From Sphingobacterium sp. UGAL515B_05 (GTDB lineage: Bacteria; Bacteroidota; Bacteroidia; Sphingobacteriales; Sphingobacteriaceae), in assembly GCF_033097525.1 (NCBI RefSeq), contig NZ_CP109907.1, forward strand, positions 3,720,001-3,784,000: a stretch of DNA of 64,000 nucleotides. Reading direction: 5' to 3'. A program made the translations under genes and the position numbers. The notes beneath the pieces were generated by a model. It saw only the letters and a program-made list of their open reading frames with translations, was not told where the DNA came from and did no database searches. How positions within the stretch are numbered: the stretch's first letter is position 1; every line of letters begins with the position of its first letter. Shown here piece by piece: positions 9,301-17,067 of the stretch.

Positions 9301-9984
9301 CTGAGCTCAGACACTGCCGACTGTGTGATCCTTGATATGGGGGTTCCAGACCGTGTTGGCTACGAGACATTGGAAGCCGTAAAACGAAACCAAGGCCTTG
9401 AAAATTTGCCGATTATTGTATTTACCGGTAAGAACCTTTCGCAGGTAGAGGAAATGAAATTAAAACGGTATGCGGATTCTATCATTGTAAAAACGGCTAA
9501 TTCCTATCAGCGTATTTTGGACGAAGTCGGTCTATTTCTACATCTTGTAGAGGAAAATAATGGTCCTTCTACCAAATCGCCGGGTAGACTTGGCTTTTTG
9601 CAGGATGTTCTGCAGGGAAAAAAAGTACTTGTAGCGGACGACGACATTCGAAATATTTTCTCGCTAACCAAAGCGCTCGAAAAATATCAGATGACCGTGG
9701 TGCCGGCAACGGACGGAAAAGATGCGCTGAAACAGCTAGAAGATAATCCGGATGTGGCGGTGATCCTGATGGACATGATGATGCCCGAAATGGATGGTTA
9801 CGAAACGATTGCTTCGATCCGAAAAGATCAGCGATACGAAAACATGCCCATTATTGCTGTTACAGCCAAATCAATGATGGGGGATAGGGAAAAATGTATT
9901 GCCGCAGGAGCGTCTGACTATATATCCAAACCGGTGGATATCGATCAGCTATTGTCTCTCTTGCGCGTATGGCTGTATGAATAA
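6364..9984 (+). CDS. CHASE3 hybrid sensor histidine kinase with three receiver domains
   Basis: The domain order is: membrane helix (about 10-30), CHASE3 periplasmic sensor (30-170, with NAETGQRGYLLTG), second helix (179-200), HAMP-like linker, GAF (285-430), long coiled coil (430-525), HisKA with catalytic His near 534 (MSHELRTPLN), HATPase (640-755, VRDTGIGIP and GGTGLGLSIS), then three receivers at about 818-940, 942-1060 and 1087-1206. Receiver 1 has an intact EDD/LLD/K set. Receiver 2 starts VEENP, so its acid pocket is altered. Receiver 3 (ADDD, MDMMMPEMDGYE) closely resembles the separate receiver encoded next door. I prefer the ATG at 6364; TTG codons at 6352 and 6355 are in frame. 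It probably phosphorylates the downstream regulators. Confidence 0.92.
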   Translation: MPKTILRNLQVGFGISLLILLASSTASYVSIRKQIHNSAMVDHSRRVMSRVNKILQDLQNAETGQRGYLLTGMDKFLDPYKNGLQSLPQSLSRAHDLTADNPAQQQVIDTLSTLVQSRLDRLENLVNIKKRGGMVSVAQLEEGKTYMDSCRLLISKIIDKEESLLNRRSDELTRSSGYTSIFVLLAAAVSLLITLFFYFRLRADFFKREELQNDLKRKDEEIQRRLSITQRIAREIAAGNYEMQIQDAEQDDLGSLTGSLNEMARSLKTSFDELSNNNWHQAGLTQLGNLLMGNKQQEELTAVTLGHLTKYGNCVNGAIYLMEQDELVLRGAYGLENPDHKRFAPGEGMIGQVFKDGKEKLFENLENSSYVISFASGKVQVNNLFILPVFDGNQCIGVMELGSLQPFSSIQLAFFRDAVQKVGTTLAAAQARLVVQNLLEETQAQTEELQAQHTELESLNSSLEMHTHKLQASEEELRVQQEELVQSNRELEERSKLLEDKNVEIAERNQEIQRKAAELEQSTRYKSEFLANMSHELRTPLNSILLLSRLMAENSDGNLNEEQMESAAVIQSSGKSLLTLIDEILDLSKIESGKMDLDVQPVYFADILNGLTAMFGPIAADKQLGLEMSAAKGLPMQLETDKQRLDQILRNLLSNAIKFTASGKVTLHIDREQSQRHRIVFEVRDTGIGIPKDKQHLIFEAFQQADGSTRRKFGGTGLGLSISRELARLLGGEILLDSEENKGSVFRLILPEQISGNMPSVFAAELQRPMIGETDIEAVEPAVVEQDSQVAVQAVHRMPEIPIPADIPDDRDSIVAGDRFILIVEDDIEFAKILLKYTRQQNYKGIVVVRGDIAAEMVARYMPLAVLLDIQLPLKDGWQVMAEIKENPKTRHIPVHIMSSLQVKRESLLQGAIDFINKPMALEQMGDMFRKIEDALTRHPKKVLIVEENPKHAAALSLFLESFDIASEIKSNVEDSIVALSSDTADCVILDMGVPDRVGYETLEAVKRNQGLENLPIIVFTGKNLSQVEEMKLKRYADSIIVKTANSYQRILDEVGLFLHLVEENNGPSTKSPGRLGFLQDVLQGKKVLVADDDIRNIFSLTKALEKYQMTVVPATDGKDALKQLEDNPDVAVILMDMMMPEMDGYETIASIRKDQRYENMPIIAVTAKSMMGDREKCIAAGASDYISKPVDIDQLLSLLRVWLYE

Positions 9985-10004
9985 TAACGCAATAAATAAG
10001 GAGC

Positions 10005-10379
10005 ATGGATAAAAATAAAACCATATTGATCATCGACGATGATCAGAACAATATATTTGCGTTGAAATTGGCCTTGAAGTCAAGAGGTTTTCAGGCGATA
10101 GGCAGTCTGTCTGCAGAAGAGGGACTTGCTCAGTTACGGGATCATGCCAGTGTAGGTGTTGTGCTCATGGATATGATGATGCCCGAGATAGACGGCTATG
10201 AAGCCACCAGGCTGATCCGTGATTCATGGAATGCAAGTGAATTGCCTATTATCGCCGTGACGGCACAGGCTATGACTGGCGATCGTGAAAAATGTCTGTC
10301 TGCAGGGGCAAATGGCTATATCTCGAAACCGATCGACATTGAACTGCTTGTGCAGATGATAAGAGAAATAGCAGGATGA
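10005..10379 (+). CDS. Single-domain response regulator (DivK/CheY type)
   Basis: A receiver only, 124 residues, with the acid triplet DDD at 11-13, phospho-acceptor D56 in LMDMMMPEIDGYE and the conserved lysine in YISKPID. There is no output domain, so it passes phosphate or acts by binding a partner. Its wording is strikingly close to receiver 3 of the upstream kinase (both have AVTA, GDREKC, AGA and YISKP), pointing to duplication from that domain. A clear ribosome binding site (AAGGAGC) precedes the ATG. The stop codon overlaps the CheR start (ATGA at 10376-10379), so the two are translationally coupled. Confidence 0.9.
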   Translation: MDKNKTILIIDDDQNNIFALKLALKSRGFQAIGSLSAEEGLAQLRDHASVGVVLMDMMMPEIDGYEATRLIRDSWNASELPIIAVTAQAMTGDREKCLSAGANGYISKPIDIELLVQMIREIAG

Positions 10380-11203
10380 CCACAGGGAAAAAAATTGTCA
10401 GCCAAGAGCAGGTCATGATCCTGATGGAGGATGTGGAGCGTCTCTATGGTTACGACTTTACCCACTATACGAAAGCATCCTTATCGCGGCGGATCAACCA
10501 GCTTTGCCTGCTGGATAATTTTGCGAGTTTCGCCGAGCTACGTTATCGTGTTGTCCACGATCCAGAATACATGCAGCGATTTGTCGAAAAGATGACAGTG
10601 AACGTAACCGAAATGTTTCGTGATCCAAGCTTTTTCGCAAATCTTCGCCATGAAATCCTTCCAAAATTGCGTACTTCGCCCTTTATCCGCATCTGGATAG
10701 CGGGCTGTGCAACAGGTGAGGAAGCGTACTCGCTGGCAATTTTATTGCAAGAAGAAAATCTATTGCACAAATCATTGATCTATGGCACCGATATCAACCC
10801 CTCGGTGCTTGAGCAGGCAAAGAAGGCTGTCATCTCGATGGCAAATCTAAAATCTTATGTTGAAAATTATCAGCTTTCGGGCGGTAAAGCTGATTTTTCA
10901 TCGTACTATACCGCGAACTATAACTGGGTAAAACTCAATTCCACGTTGCGGGAACGTATTGTTTTTGCATCTCACAACTTGGTGAGTGATGCTTCTTTTA
11001 ATGCTTTTCAGCTGATTCTATGTCGCAATGTGCTGATCTATTTTGACACAGAGCTGCAGGCCAGGGTATTGTCCCTTTTTGATGAAAGCCTCGAAACATT
11101 CGGCTACCTTGCCTTAGGCAGTCAGGAGACACTGCGCTTTTCTGCGCTGGCACACTGCTATAATCAGGTGGGCAATGAAAAGATATGGCGAAAGGTAAAG
11201 TAG
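10376..11203 (+). CDS. CheR-type protein-glutamate O-methyltransferase
   Basis: The 275-residue protein has a short helical N-terminal domain (about 1-75) and a SAM-dependent methyltransferase domain. Diagnostic motifs are VNVTEMFRDPSFF, RIWIAGCATGEEAYSLAILL (SAM site, about 105-125), YGTDINPSVLEQAK and LILCRNVLIYFD. Classical CheR methylates glutamates of chemoreceptors, but no receptor, CheB, CheA or CheW gene is in this window. In Bacteroidota such orphan CheRs sit beside large sensor kinases and probably act in signalling other than swimming. It overlaps the upstream receiver gene by four bases. Confidence 0.88.
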   Translation: MTTGKKIVSQEQVMILMEDVERLYGYDFTHYTKASLSRRINQLCLLDNFASFAELRYRVVHDPEYMQRFVEKMTVNVTEMFRDPSFFANLRHEILPKLRTSPFIRIWIAGCATGEEAYSLAILLQEENLLHKSLIYGTDINPSVLEQAKKAVISMANLKSYVENYQLSGGKADFSSYYTANYNWVKLNSTLRERIVFASHNLVSDASFNAFQLILCRNVLIYFDTELQARVLSLFDESLETFGYLALGSQETLRFSALAHCYNQVGNEKIWRKVK

Positions 11204-11287
11204 ACTTGTAGGGGATTTTTACTTGAACTAAATTTAAAAAATAGCCTATTAAAAAAAATAAAGTATCTTAGTAGGATTGGAGGAAAA

Positions 11288-11944
11288 ATGACTAAAATTC
11301 TTTTAGTTGATGACCATCGACTTGTGCGAAATGGGATACGCTTGATCATTGATACCCACGACAAGCTCTCGGTGGTAGGTGAGGTCGACAGTGCAGAGGA
11401 TGCATTGATCTATCTTGAACAAAATGTATTGCCGGATCTGGTTTTAACGGACCTGAATATGCAGGGCATGGATGGTGTAAGTTTCATCCGGATGGCCAAA
11501 AAAATATATCCTGATCTTAGGTTTGCTGTGCTTTCCATGATTGAAGATCCGGTTGATGTAGCCGAAGCTTTCCGGAGTGGCGCAGACGGATATCTATCTA
11601 AAGGGGGAGATTATGATGAAATCTTATTTGGATTGTTACGTTTATCGCATGGGCATAAATATCTGATGACCAATTTCGGTTTACGGTTTATGGAAAATTT
11701 TGATGTTGAGAATAGCGCGAATGTTGATGTTACTTCACGGCTGTCGCAGTATGAAATCACAGAAAGAGAATTTGCCGTACTGGAACTCATTGCGCAGGGT
11801 TTCACCGCTGTGGAAATTGCGGATAAGATCTTTCTGAGCAAACGGACTGTCGAAGGGCACCGTCAGAACCTGATGGACAAAACCAAAAGCAAAAATACGG
11901 CCGATCTGATCCGTTTTGCATTTCAGCAAAAACTGCTGAGCTAA
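11288..11944 (+). CDS. NarL/LuxR-family response regulator
   Basis: An N-terminal receiver (acid pair D8-D9, phospho-acceptor D55 in LVLTDLNMQGMDG, lysine in YLSKGGD) is joined to a C-terminal LuxR-type helix-turn-helix (about 150-215: TEREFAVLELIAQG, then IFLSKRTVEGHRQN). It is the only DNA-binding protein of the signalling cluster and so the likely transcriptional output of the CHASE3 kinase. A strong ribosome binding site (TTGGAGGAAAAATG) fixes the start. The 84-bp gap after the CheR gene may contain its own promoter. Targets are unknown. Confidence 0.92.
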   Translation: MTKILLVDDHRLVRNGIRLIIDTHDKLSVVGEVDSAEDALIYLEQNVLPDLVLTDLNMQGMDGVSFIRMAKKIYPDLRFAVLSMIEDPVDVAEAFRSGADGYLSKGGDYDEILFGLLRLSHGHKYLMTNFGLRFMENFDVENSANVDVTSRLSQYEITEREFAVLELIAQGFTAVEIADKIFLSKRTVEGHRQNLMDKTKSKNTADLIRFAFQQKLLS

Positions 11945-11970
11945 AAAGCGCTGTAAAAAAATAGCCTTTG

Positions 11971-12000
11971 TTTCCACGCTGCTGTGTGCAGCGCGGAAAA
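11971..12000. terminator. Hairpin between convergent genes, possible terminator
   Basis: Arms TTTCC-A-CGCTGC and GCAGCG-C-GGAAA pair except for one A/C mismatch, around TGTGT. There is no adjacent T run in either direction; the nearest is a 7-base A run about 18 bp to the left. It lies 27 bp after the response regulator and 54 bp after the SusD gene. Confidence 0.4.
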
Positions 12001-12053
12001 CGGAAGGCGTATATATAAACGGGGTTAGTTCGACAGAATGGTGTGCTGTTTGA

Positions 12054-13595
12054 TTATTTTGAAGCTGGCTTCCAGCCATTGTCGCGGGCTGTACCAAGCT
12101 CACCAAATTTGCCTTTTTCACCGGCAGACTCATTCCCACCAAAGGTGTAGACAGGTTCTCCGATGAGTTCCAGTTGGATCTGTGGTATCGGAAACTGGGT
12201 AGGCGTGCCACCCTGTAGCAGATCATTTCTCCGCATAAAGGTGAAAGGTACAAAAGTACCACCCGCCCCATCTATTTCTATGGCATATTCATAATGAATG
12301 GCATCGCGTAGGGCACTGGCGTTGGCTATCACATCAGGAAGACCTCCTTTTTGTTTGCGGGAGGCTGTCGAAGCATTCAGCTCAGCGGCAGCACCATCGT
12401 AATCTTTCAACCAGTATTTTGCTTCTGCCCGCAATAAGCGTGTTTCTTCGGCCAAAAAGTAAGGATTGACAGCGCCCGCAACATTGAGGGTAGACAACTT
12501 GGGATACATCCACCGGGAACGCATGTAATTGCTGAAAAGCCCCCTTCCTCTGGCTTCCAGCAAAATACCGAAGTTACTCGTGTAAGTAAAATATTGGTAG
12601 AAGCGTTTGTCGTCAGATTCAATAGGACCCAAGATAATGCTGTTGTTGGTTGGATAAGCTGTGGGCGTTTTTTTTGTTTTATCCGCCAAATAAGCGATTT
12701 TGATATCTGCAGGAACATAGGAGGCCGTTCCGTAAGGCCGTTCGAGTACATCGACCAGGGCATTGTAATAGCCGCCCACGGTAGTGGTGATGGTGTAATC
12801 GGTGGTAAAACCCTTGTTGGCATAGGCAAGAACTCTGTTCCAATAAGGAGAACCCAGATTTTCGGCTTCGGCCTTATCCCGTGCTACGGAGGAAAGGATC
12901 CGTGCAGAAAGCGAATTGATCAGCAATACGAGATCGCCTTTGGAAATGGTGACACCCTTTAAAAAATCGAAATTCAGGTTGGGTGTTTCGGCAATAAGCT
13001 GCAAGGTCTTATCAAGATGTTTGATGCCATTCTCGATCAGCTCTTTATAGGAATTGGGAAACTCCTTGAGTTTAAGGTTGACATCATCGACAATCAGTCC
13101 GCGGTCGAATATTGCGCCCAGGTAACCTTGGGAGACACCTTTTGCATAGTAGGCACCAATAAGACAGTCTTTGGTCCGGTCGGCACCCTTGTCATCATAG
13201 ATTGTCAACTTTTGATTCTCGATCAGGTCGATCACTTTGGTGGCATCCAGATTGGACTGATAGAAATTGGAATACACTTCACGAACGGCTGCATTACCGC
13301 GGTAAGCGGAATTGTTGTTCAAACGTAACCGCGGTTCGTTCGCAAAATCCCACCAGGACTGGCTGCCGTTGGTATTGGTTGACTGGTCTGCCCAAAGACT
13401 AAAATGGGAGCCACCAGCGTTATTGGTCGTGGTATTAAAGGCGGTTTGCACACTGCTTGTTGTGAGTACATAACCCAAACTTTTTATCTTTTCTATGGCT
13501 TCGGCATTCGTCAATGTCGAGGGGTCATCGAATCCGATTGATTCGCATGAGCCTAGTGAGAAAAGCACGGCTAAACCAAAAAATATCTTCTTCAT
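12054..13595 (-). CDS. SusD/RagB family glycan-binding lipoprotein
   Basis: A lipoprotein signal with lipobox LGSC (Cys17) is followed by a 495-residue mature protein in the SusD/RagB class, with the mostly helical TPR-rich layout and a late EETRLLRAEAKYWLKDYDGAAAELN segment. SusD proteins cap SusC transporters at the cell surface and catch oligosaccharides. The gene follows its SusC partner by 21 bp on the minus strand, so the pair is cotranscribed. The substrate is not readable from sequence; the neighbouring secreted DUF5695-like protein and GH43 suggest a plant or host glycan. Confidence 0.88.
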   Translation of the reverse strand: MKKIFFGLAVLFSLGSCESIGFDDPSTLTNAEAIEKIKSLGYVLTTSSVQTAFNTTTNNAGGSHFSLWADQSTNTNGSQSWWDFANEPRLRLNNNSAYRGNAAVREVYSNFYQSNLDATKVIDLIENQKLTIYDDKGADRTKDCLIGAYYAKGVSQGYLGAIFDRGLIVDDVNLKLKEFPNSYKELIENGIKHLDKTLQLIAETPNLNFDFLKGVTISKGDLVLLINSLSARILSSVARDKAEAENLGSPYWNRVLAYANKGFTTDYTITTTVGGYYNALVDVLERPYGTASYVPADIKIAYLADKTKKTPTAYPTNNSIILGPIESDDKRFYQYFTYTSNFGILLEARGRGLFSNYMRSRWMYPKLSTLNVAGAVNPYFLAEETRLLRAEAKYWLKDYDGAAAELNASTASRKQKGGLPDVIANASALRDAIHYEYAIEIDGAGGTFVPFTFMRRNDLLQGGTPTQFPIPQIQLELIGEPVYTFGGNESAGEKGKFGELGTARDNGWKPASK

Positions 13596-13616
13596 GTTTT
13601 ACTTTGTCTGATTAGG

Positions 13617-16600
13617 TTAAAAATTGAAGGTTAGTTTTCCTGAAATAATACGGTAGGTAGGGTAATTAAATCCATCCTGTCCGATTCCATCCACATTGAC
13701 TCCCTTATAGTTTGTCCAGATAAAGAGGTTTCTGCCGATAAGGGATAGATTGGCATTTTTCAGAACCTTGGAAAGACCTAGTTTTTCTGTTGGGAGTTTA
13801 TAGGATAACGAAAGTTCGCGAAGGGCCAAATAGGTGGTTTTTTCGATCCAATAATCTGTTACTTGTGAGGCGTTGAATACCTGGGTGGTAAAGTTTAGCG
13901 GTTTGCCTGCGGCGGCACTCCGGTCAGAAAATTCCGAGCGGTAGACATAGGTCAGATATTGTGCGGTTTCATTGAATTTTTGTCCGCCTTGTTGCCAATC
14001 CAGCACGCTGTAAAGTGAAAAACGTCCGTAATTAAAGGTGTTTGTAAAACCCAGTAAAAAATCTGGATTGGCATCGCCGATAATTTTGGCATTACCGGTT
14101 GCAGCGTTGACATAAAATACGGGCGCTTCGTTGGCCGTACCCAAAGCGGCTTTTTCGACCACGACACCAAATTCATTTACCACATAGTCTTCAACCCGTT
14201 TGGTACCGTTACCGGCATTGATGACAAAACCGTCGGCATTGGTTTGCAACTGCGCGAGATCCGAGTGGATACTGTACCCATAAATTGCGGTGGTACTGGC
14301 ACCGACAGCTTTTCGATAACCGTTGTATGTAAACTCGGGAACATCGCCCAGTGAGGTAATCCGGCTACGGACGCGGCTGAAAGTAAGGCCTGATGACCAA
14401 TTAAACTTTTTATGCTCGAGCACTTTTCCATTGACCTCCAGTTCGAGAGAATTTGATTTTACAGCGCCTAGGTTGTCGTAGATGCTTGCTGAGCCCGAAA
14501 TCGGTGTAAAGGCTGGGACAGAAATAAAATCGTTGGTACTATTTGAAAAAGCATAGTTGAACTGCACATTCAGTCGCTTAAATAAAACGGCATCAAAACC
14601 AAGTTCCGTTTCCGCGGTAACTGCCCGCTTCAGGTCGGTATTGTCATTTTGTGTATAGCTGACACCCCCTGTATTGGTGATGCTGACGCGGCTGTCTTTG
14701 GCGCCAAAAGGAGGAAGGCTTCCCGCTTTTCCATATGCCACCCGCAGCTTAAACTCTGTCAATGGATCGAGCTTGATATCCTGCGTCAAACGGTATGCGG
14801 CAGAAATGCGGGGGAAAAAGGCTGTACCGACATCGCGGCCAAACCGTGAACTCTGATCGAGCCGGCCGAGGGCGTCGACAAATAGTTTATCTGCCCAGGC
14901 AAACTTGGCGTTGAGGAAATAGCCATGGTTAACTGTTTTCTCCCAATTGGATGAAATAATCCTCGTGCTCGGTTCTGTCACATCTAGGCTTTTGACTGGG
15001 GCCGTAAGATTTCGACCGGAAGCATTGAAACCTGTCTGAGATGCAAATTCATACACATATTTGGCAGTAAGACCCCAATCCAGATTGCCAGTCCTGCGGT
15101 TGTAATTTAATTGTAGCTGACCATTTTTGCTGGTGCTTTTGGAGGTTCTTAAAGCATAGTTCCCATTATTCAGACTGACATCCGGGACAATGGTCTGATA
15201 TCCTTTAGGGTAGTATTCTTCGGTATTATATTGTTTGGTCTGTAAGGAAAGGGCTCCTTCGGCACTCAGGTGTTCGGTAATTACATATTTTAGTTTTCCA
15301 CCCAGCAGCAGATTCTCGGTCTGATAGGCGTATTCCTCATTGCTCAGTCGATAGAAAGGATTGGTCCATTGCTGACCGGAAAGATTGCTCCCTTTGGGTA
15401 GGTAGACATATTTTCCCGATTCATTCTTTTCGCTGAGATCGATAAAAGGCTCGACAAGTAAAGTCGAATAAAGCAGTCCATCCGAACGGCTGGATACAGC
15501 ACTCGAAGGTGTATTGAAGAAGCTATACTGCGTGGTTAGATCGGCTGTAATTTTGGGTGAAACGCGGTAACCAAGATTGAACAGAATGTTCTGTCTTTTG
15601 TCTGCATCGACCACTGGTGAAACACCGCCTTTATGTTGGTTTTGTGCGGATAAATAGATGTTGTATTTTTCACCACTTGCTGCGGCCGAGATGGAATTGG
15701 TAAAATAGCTGGTCTGGCCCAATAGATTTTTGGTATTGTCCACATAGTCTTTATAGGGATGCAGATTGACCGAAAAACCATTTTCCTTGTAGTCGATCAC
15801 CCGGGCTCCATTGACCAACAGGAAAGATCCGTCTGGATTGACCTTGAAATGATGCTGAATGGATAGGGGTGGAAGTAATAACAGACTTGAGTAACCAAGT
15901 TCGTTATCTATACTGATATTCAGTTTTCCTTCCTTTTTACCGTTTTTTGTCAACACCTGAATGACCCCGCCCTCGCCGCGGGTTCCATATAAGGCCGAGG
16001 CTGCAGCTCCTTTGACTACTTCGATGCTCTCAATATCGTTGGGATTAAGATCTGAAAGACGGAGGGCTGTGACAAAGCCATCCACAACGATCAAAGGTTC
16101 GATTTCTCCGGTTACCGACTTTGATCCACGGAGATATACCGATGCCCCGGCATTGCCACCCGACTGGTCGATGCGGAGGCCGGCGACTTTTCCGCGTAAA
16201 CTCGTGGAAGCATCGAGCGCAGGAACGGTGCCGATCAGCTCCTGGTCTACTTTGGTCAATGCAAAGGATAGCTTTTTGCGGCTTGTACCTTGTGCAACAC
16301 CTGTTACCACAACTTCTTCCAGATCTTTGCTCGCTGGGCTGAGCGCAATAACTATGGGGCTTTTGTCGATCACAAGGGATAGTGACTTGTAGTTGAGATG
16401 TGTTAGCTTGACCTTAAAGGGGAGCTTCTGTCCAGTAACAAATTGAAATCTACCCTCCCTGTCGGTTTTCACAGAGTGGGTAACAGCATCCAATTGCACA
16501 GTGACATCTTCTATAGGCTGTTTTGTAGAAGCGTCAATGATATGGCCCTCAAGGGTAGCGTTTACGATAGGTTTGGGCTTGTTCTGTGAATAAGTGGGGT

Positions 16601-16661
16601 GTACCCAAAAAAAGAACAATAGAAAATAGATAGAATACAGCCGTACTCCAATGTTTTTCAT
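13617..16661 (-). CDS. SusC/RagA family TonB-linked outer membrane transporter
   Basis: This 1014-residue protein has a signal peptide, a carboxypeptidase-D-like regulatory domain (about 35-110, LEGHIIDASTKQPIEDVTV), then the TonB-box-like EEVVVTG and a plug domain (IESIEVVKGAAASALYGTRG) followed by a beta-barrel ending in an aromatic residue (LTFNF). It is the energy-dependent importer of the complex with the SusD encoded 21 bp downstream. There is no STN domain, so no ECF signalling through it is expected. A long leader region with dyads precedes the gene. Confidence 0.94.
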   Translation of the reverse strand: MKNIGVRLYSIYFLLFFFWVHPTYSQNKPKPIVNATLEGHIIDASTKQPIEDVTVQLDAVTHSVKTDREGRFQFVTGQKLPFKVKLTHLNYKSLSLVIDKSPIVIALSPASKDLEEVVVTGVAQGTSRKKLSFALTKVDQELIGTVPALDASTSLRGKVAGLRIDQSGGNAGASVYLRGSKSVTGEIEPLIVVDGFVTALRLSDLNPNDIESIEVVKGAAASALYGTRGEGGVIQVLTKNGKKEGKLNISIDNELGYSSLLLLPPLSIQHHFKVNPDGSFLLVNGARVIDYKENGFSVNLHPYKDYVDNTKNLLGQTSYFTNSISAAASGEKYNIYLSAQNQHKGGVSPVVDADKRQNILFNLGYRVSPKITADLTTQYSFFNTPSSAVSSRSDGLLYSTLLVEPFIDLSEKNESGKYVYLPKGSNLSGQQWTNPFYRLSNEEYAYQTENLLLGGKLKYVITEHLSAEGALSLQTKQYNTEEYYPKGYQTIVPDVSLNNGNYALRTSKSTSKNGQLQLNYNRRTGNLDWGLTAKYVYEFASQTGFNASGRNLTAPVKSLDVTEPSTRIISSNWEKTVNHGYFLNAKFAWADKLFVDALGRLDQSSRFGRDVGTAFFPRISAAYRLTQDIKLDPLTEFKLRVAYGKAGSLPPFGAKDSRVSITNTGGVSYTQNDNTDLKRAVTAETELGFDAVLFKRLNVQFNYAFSNSTNDFISVPAFTPISGSASIYDNLGAVKSNSLELEVNGKVLEHKKFNWSSGLTFSRVRSRITSLGDVPEFTYNGYRKAVGASTTAIYGYSIHSDLAQLQTNADGFVINAGNGTKRVEDYVVNEFGVVVEKAALGTANEAPVFYVNAATGNAKIIGDANPDFLLGFTNTFNYGRFSLYSVLDWQQGGQKFNETAQYLTYVYRSEFSDRSAAAGKPLNFTTQVFNASQVTDYWIEKTTYLALRELSLSYKLPTEKLGLSKVLKNANLSLIGRNLFIWTNYKGVNVDGIGQDGFNYPTYRIISGKLTFNF

Positions 16662-16761
16662 AAAATTTGGATTAATAGTTAAAAATTAAACAAGTGCCAA
16701 CGCCAATTGATTACTTGCAGGATTTCTAGGGGAATGTTTCTACAGCAGAACACTGCAGTTT

Positions 16762-16776
16762 TGTGTTAGCAACACA
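16762..16776. promoter_or_regulatory. Perfect dyad in the SusC leader
   Basis: TGTGTT-AGC-AACACA is a perfect inverted repeat 101 bp upstream of the SusC start, next to an imperfect ACATT(C)GCAT/ATGCAATGT hairpin. It could be an operator or an RNA leader structure; which one cannot be told here. Confidence 0.3.
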
Positions 16777-16860
16777 TTCGCATGGATGCAATGTGGAATA
16801 GTTGATTTTTCATAAGGGATCTTAAATGTTAAAAAAGTTTAGTTGATTGAATACGATAAG

Positions 16861-16868
16861 CAAATATA
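16861..16868 (-). promoter_or_regulatory. Possible -7 element of the SusC/SusD operon
   Basis: Read on the minus strand this is TATATTTG, an exact TAnnTTTG match. No TTG-like -33 element is found at the normal distance, so activator dependence or coincidence is possible. The leader would be about 195 nt. Confidence 0.3.
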
Positions 16869-16945
16869 GGGAATTAAAAATAAAGTCTATAAAATTAGTA
16901 GATTATTTTTTTAAATAAATTGAACTGCGCTGCTGCTACGAAACC

Positions 16946-16981
16946 AAAGCGGGCTTCCATGTAAATGAAAGCCCGCTTTTT
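16946..16981 (-). terminator. Terminator downstream of the DUF5695-like gene
   Basis: A perfect 11-bp stem, AAAGCGGGCTT (16946-16956) with AAGCCCGCTTT (16969-16979), and a 12-base loop. It lies 87 bp beyond the minus-strand stop codon at 17068. It separates this gene from the SusC gene, so they are different transcripts unless read-through occurs. Confidence 0.8.
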
Positions 16982-17067
16982 GAAGTCTTTTGATCGCTTG
17001 TGTTTCTAGCATGGAGGCTGGCGAAGATATAGGCCATGTTTTAGTAGGCCATTGTCTGGATTCTTTT

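Larger units (their letters stand above)
16662..17067. other. Intergenic leader of the SusC gene, with terminator of the upstream gene
   Basis: It contains a dyad at 16762-16776, a nearby imperfect hairpin (ACATT, GCAT / ATGC, AATGT, 16774-16793), a minus-strand TATATTTG at 16861-16868, and the DUF5695 terminator at 16946-16981. No ORF is supported. Confidence 0.5.
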
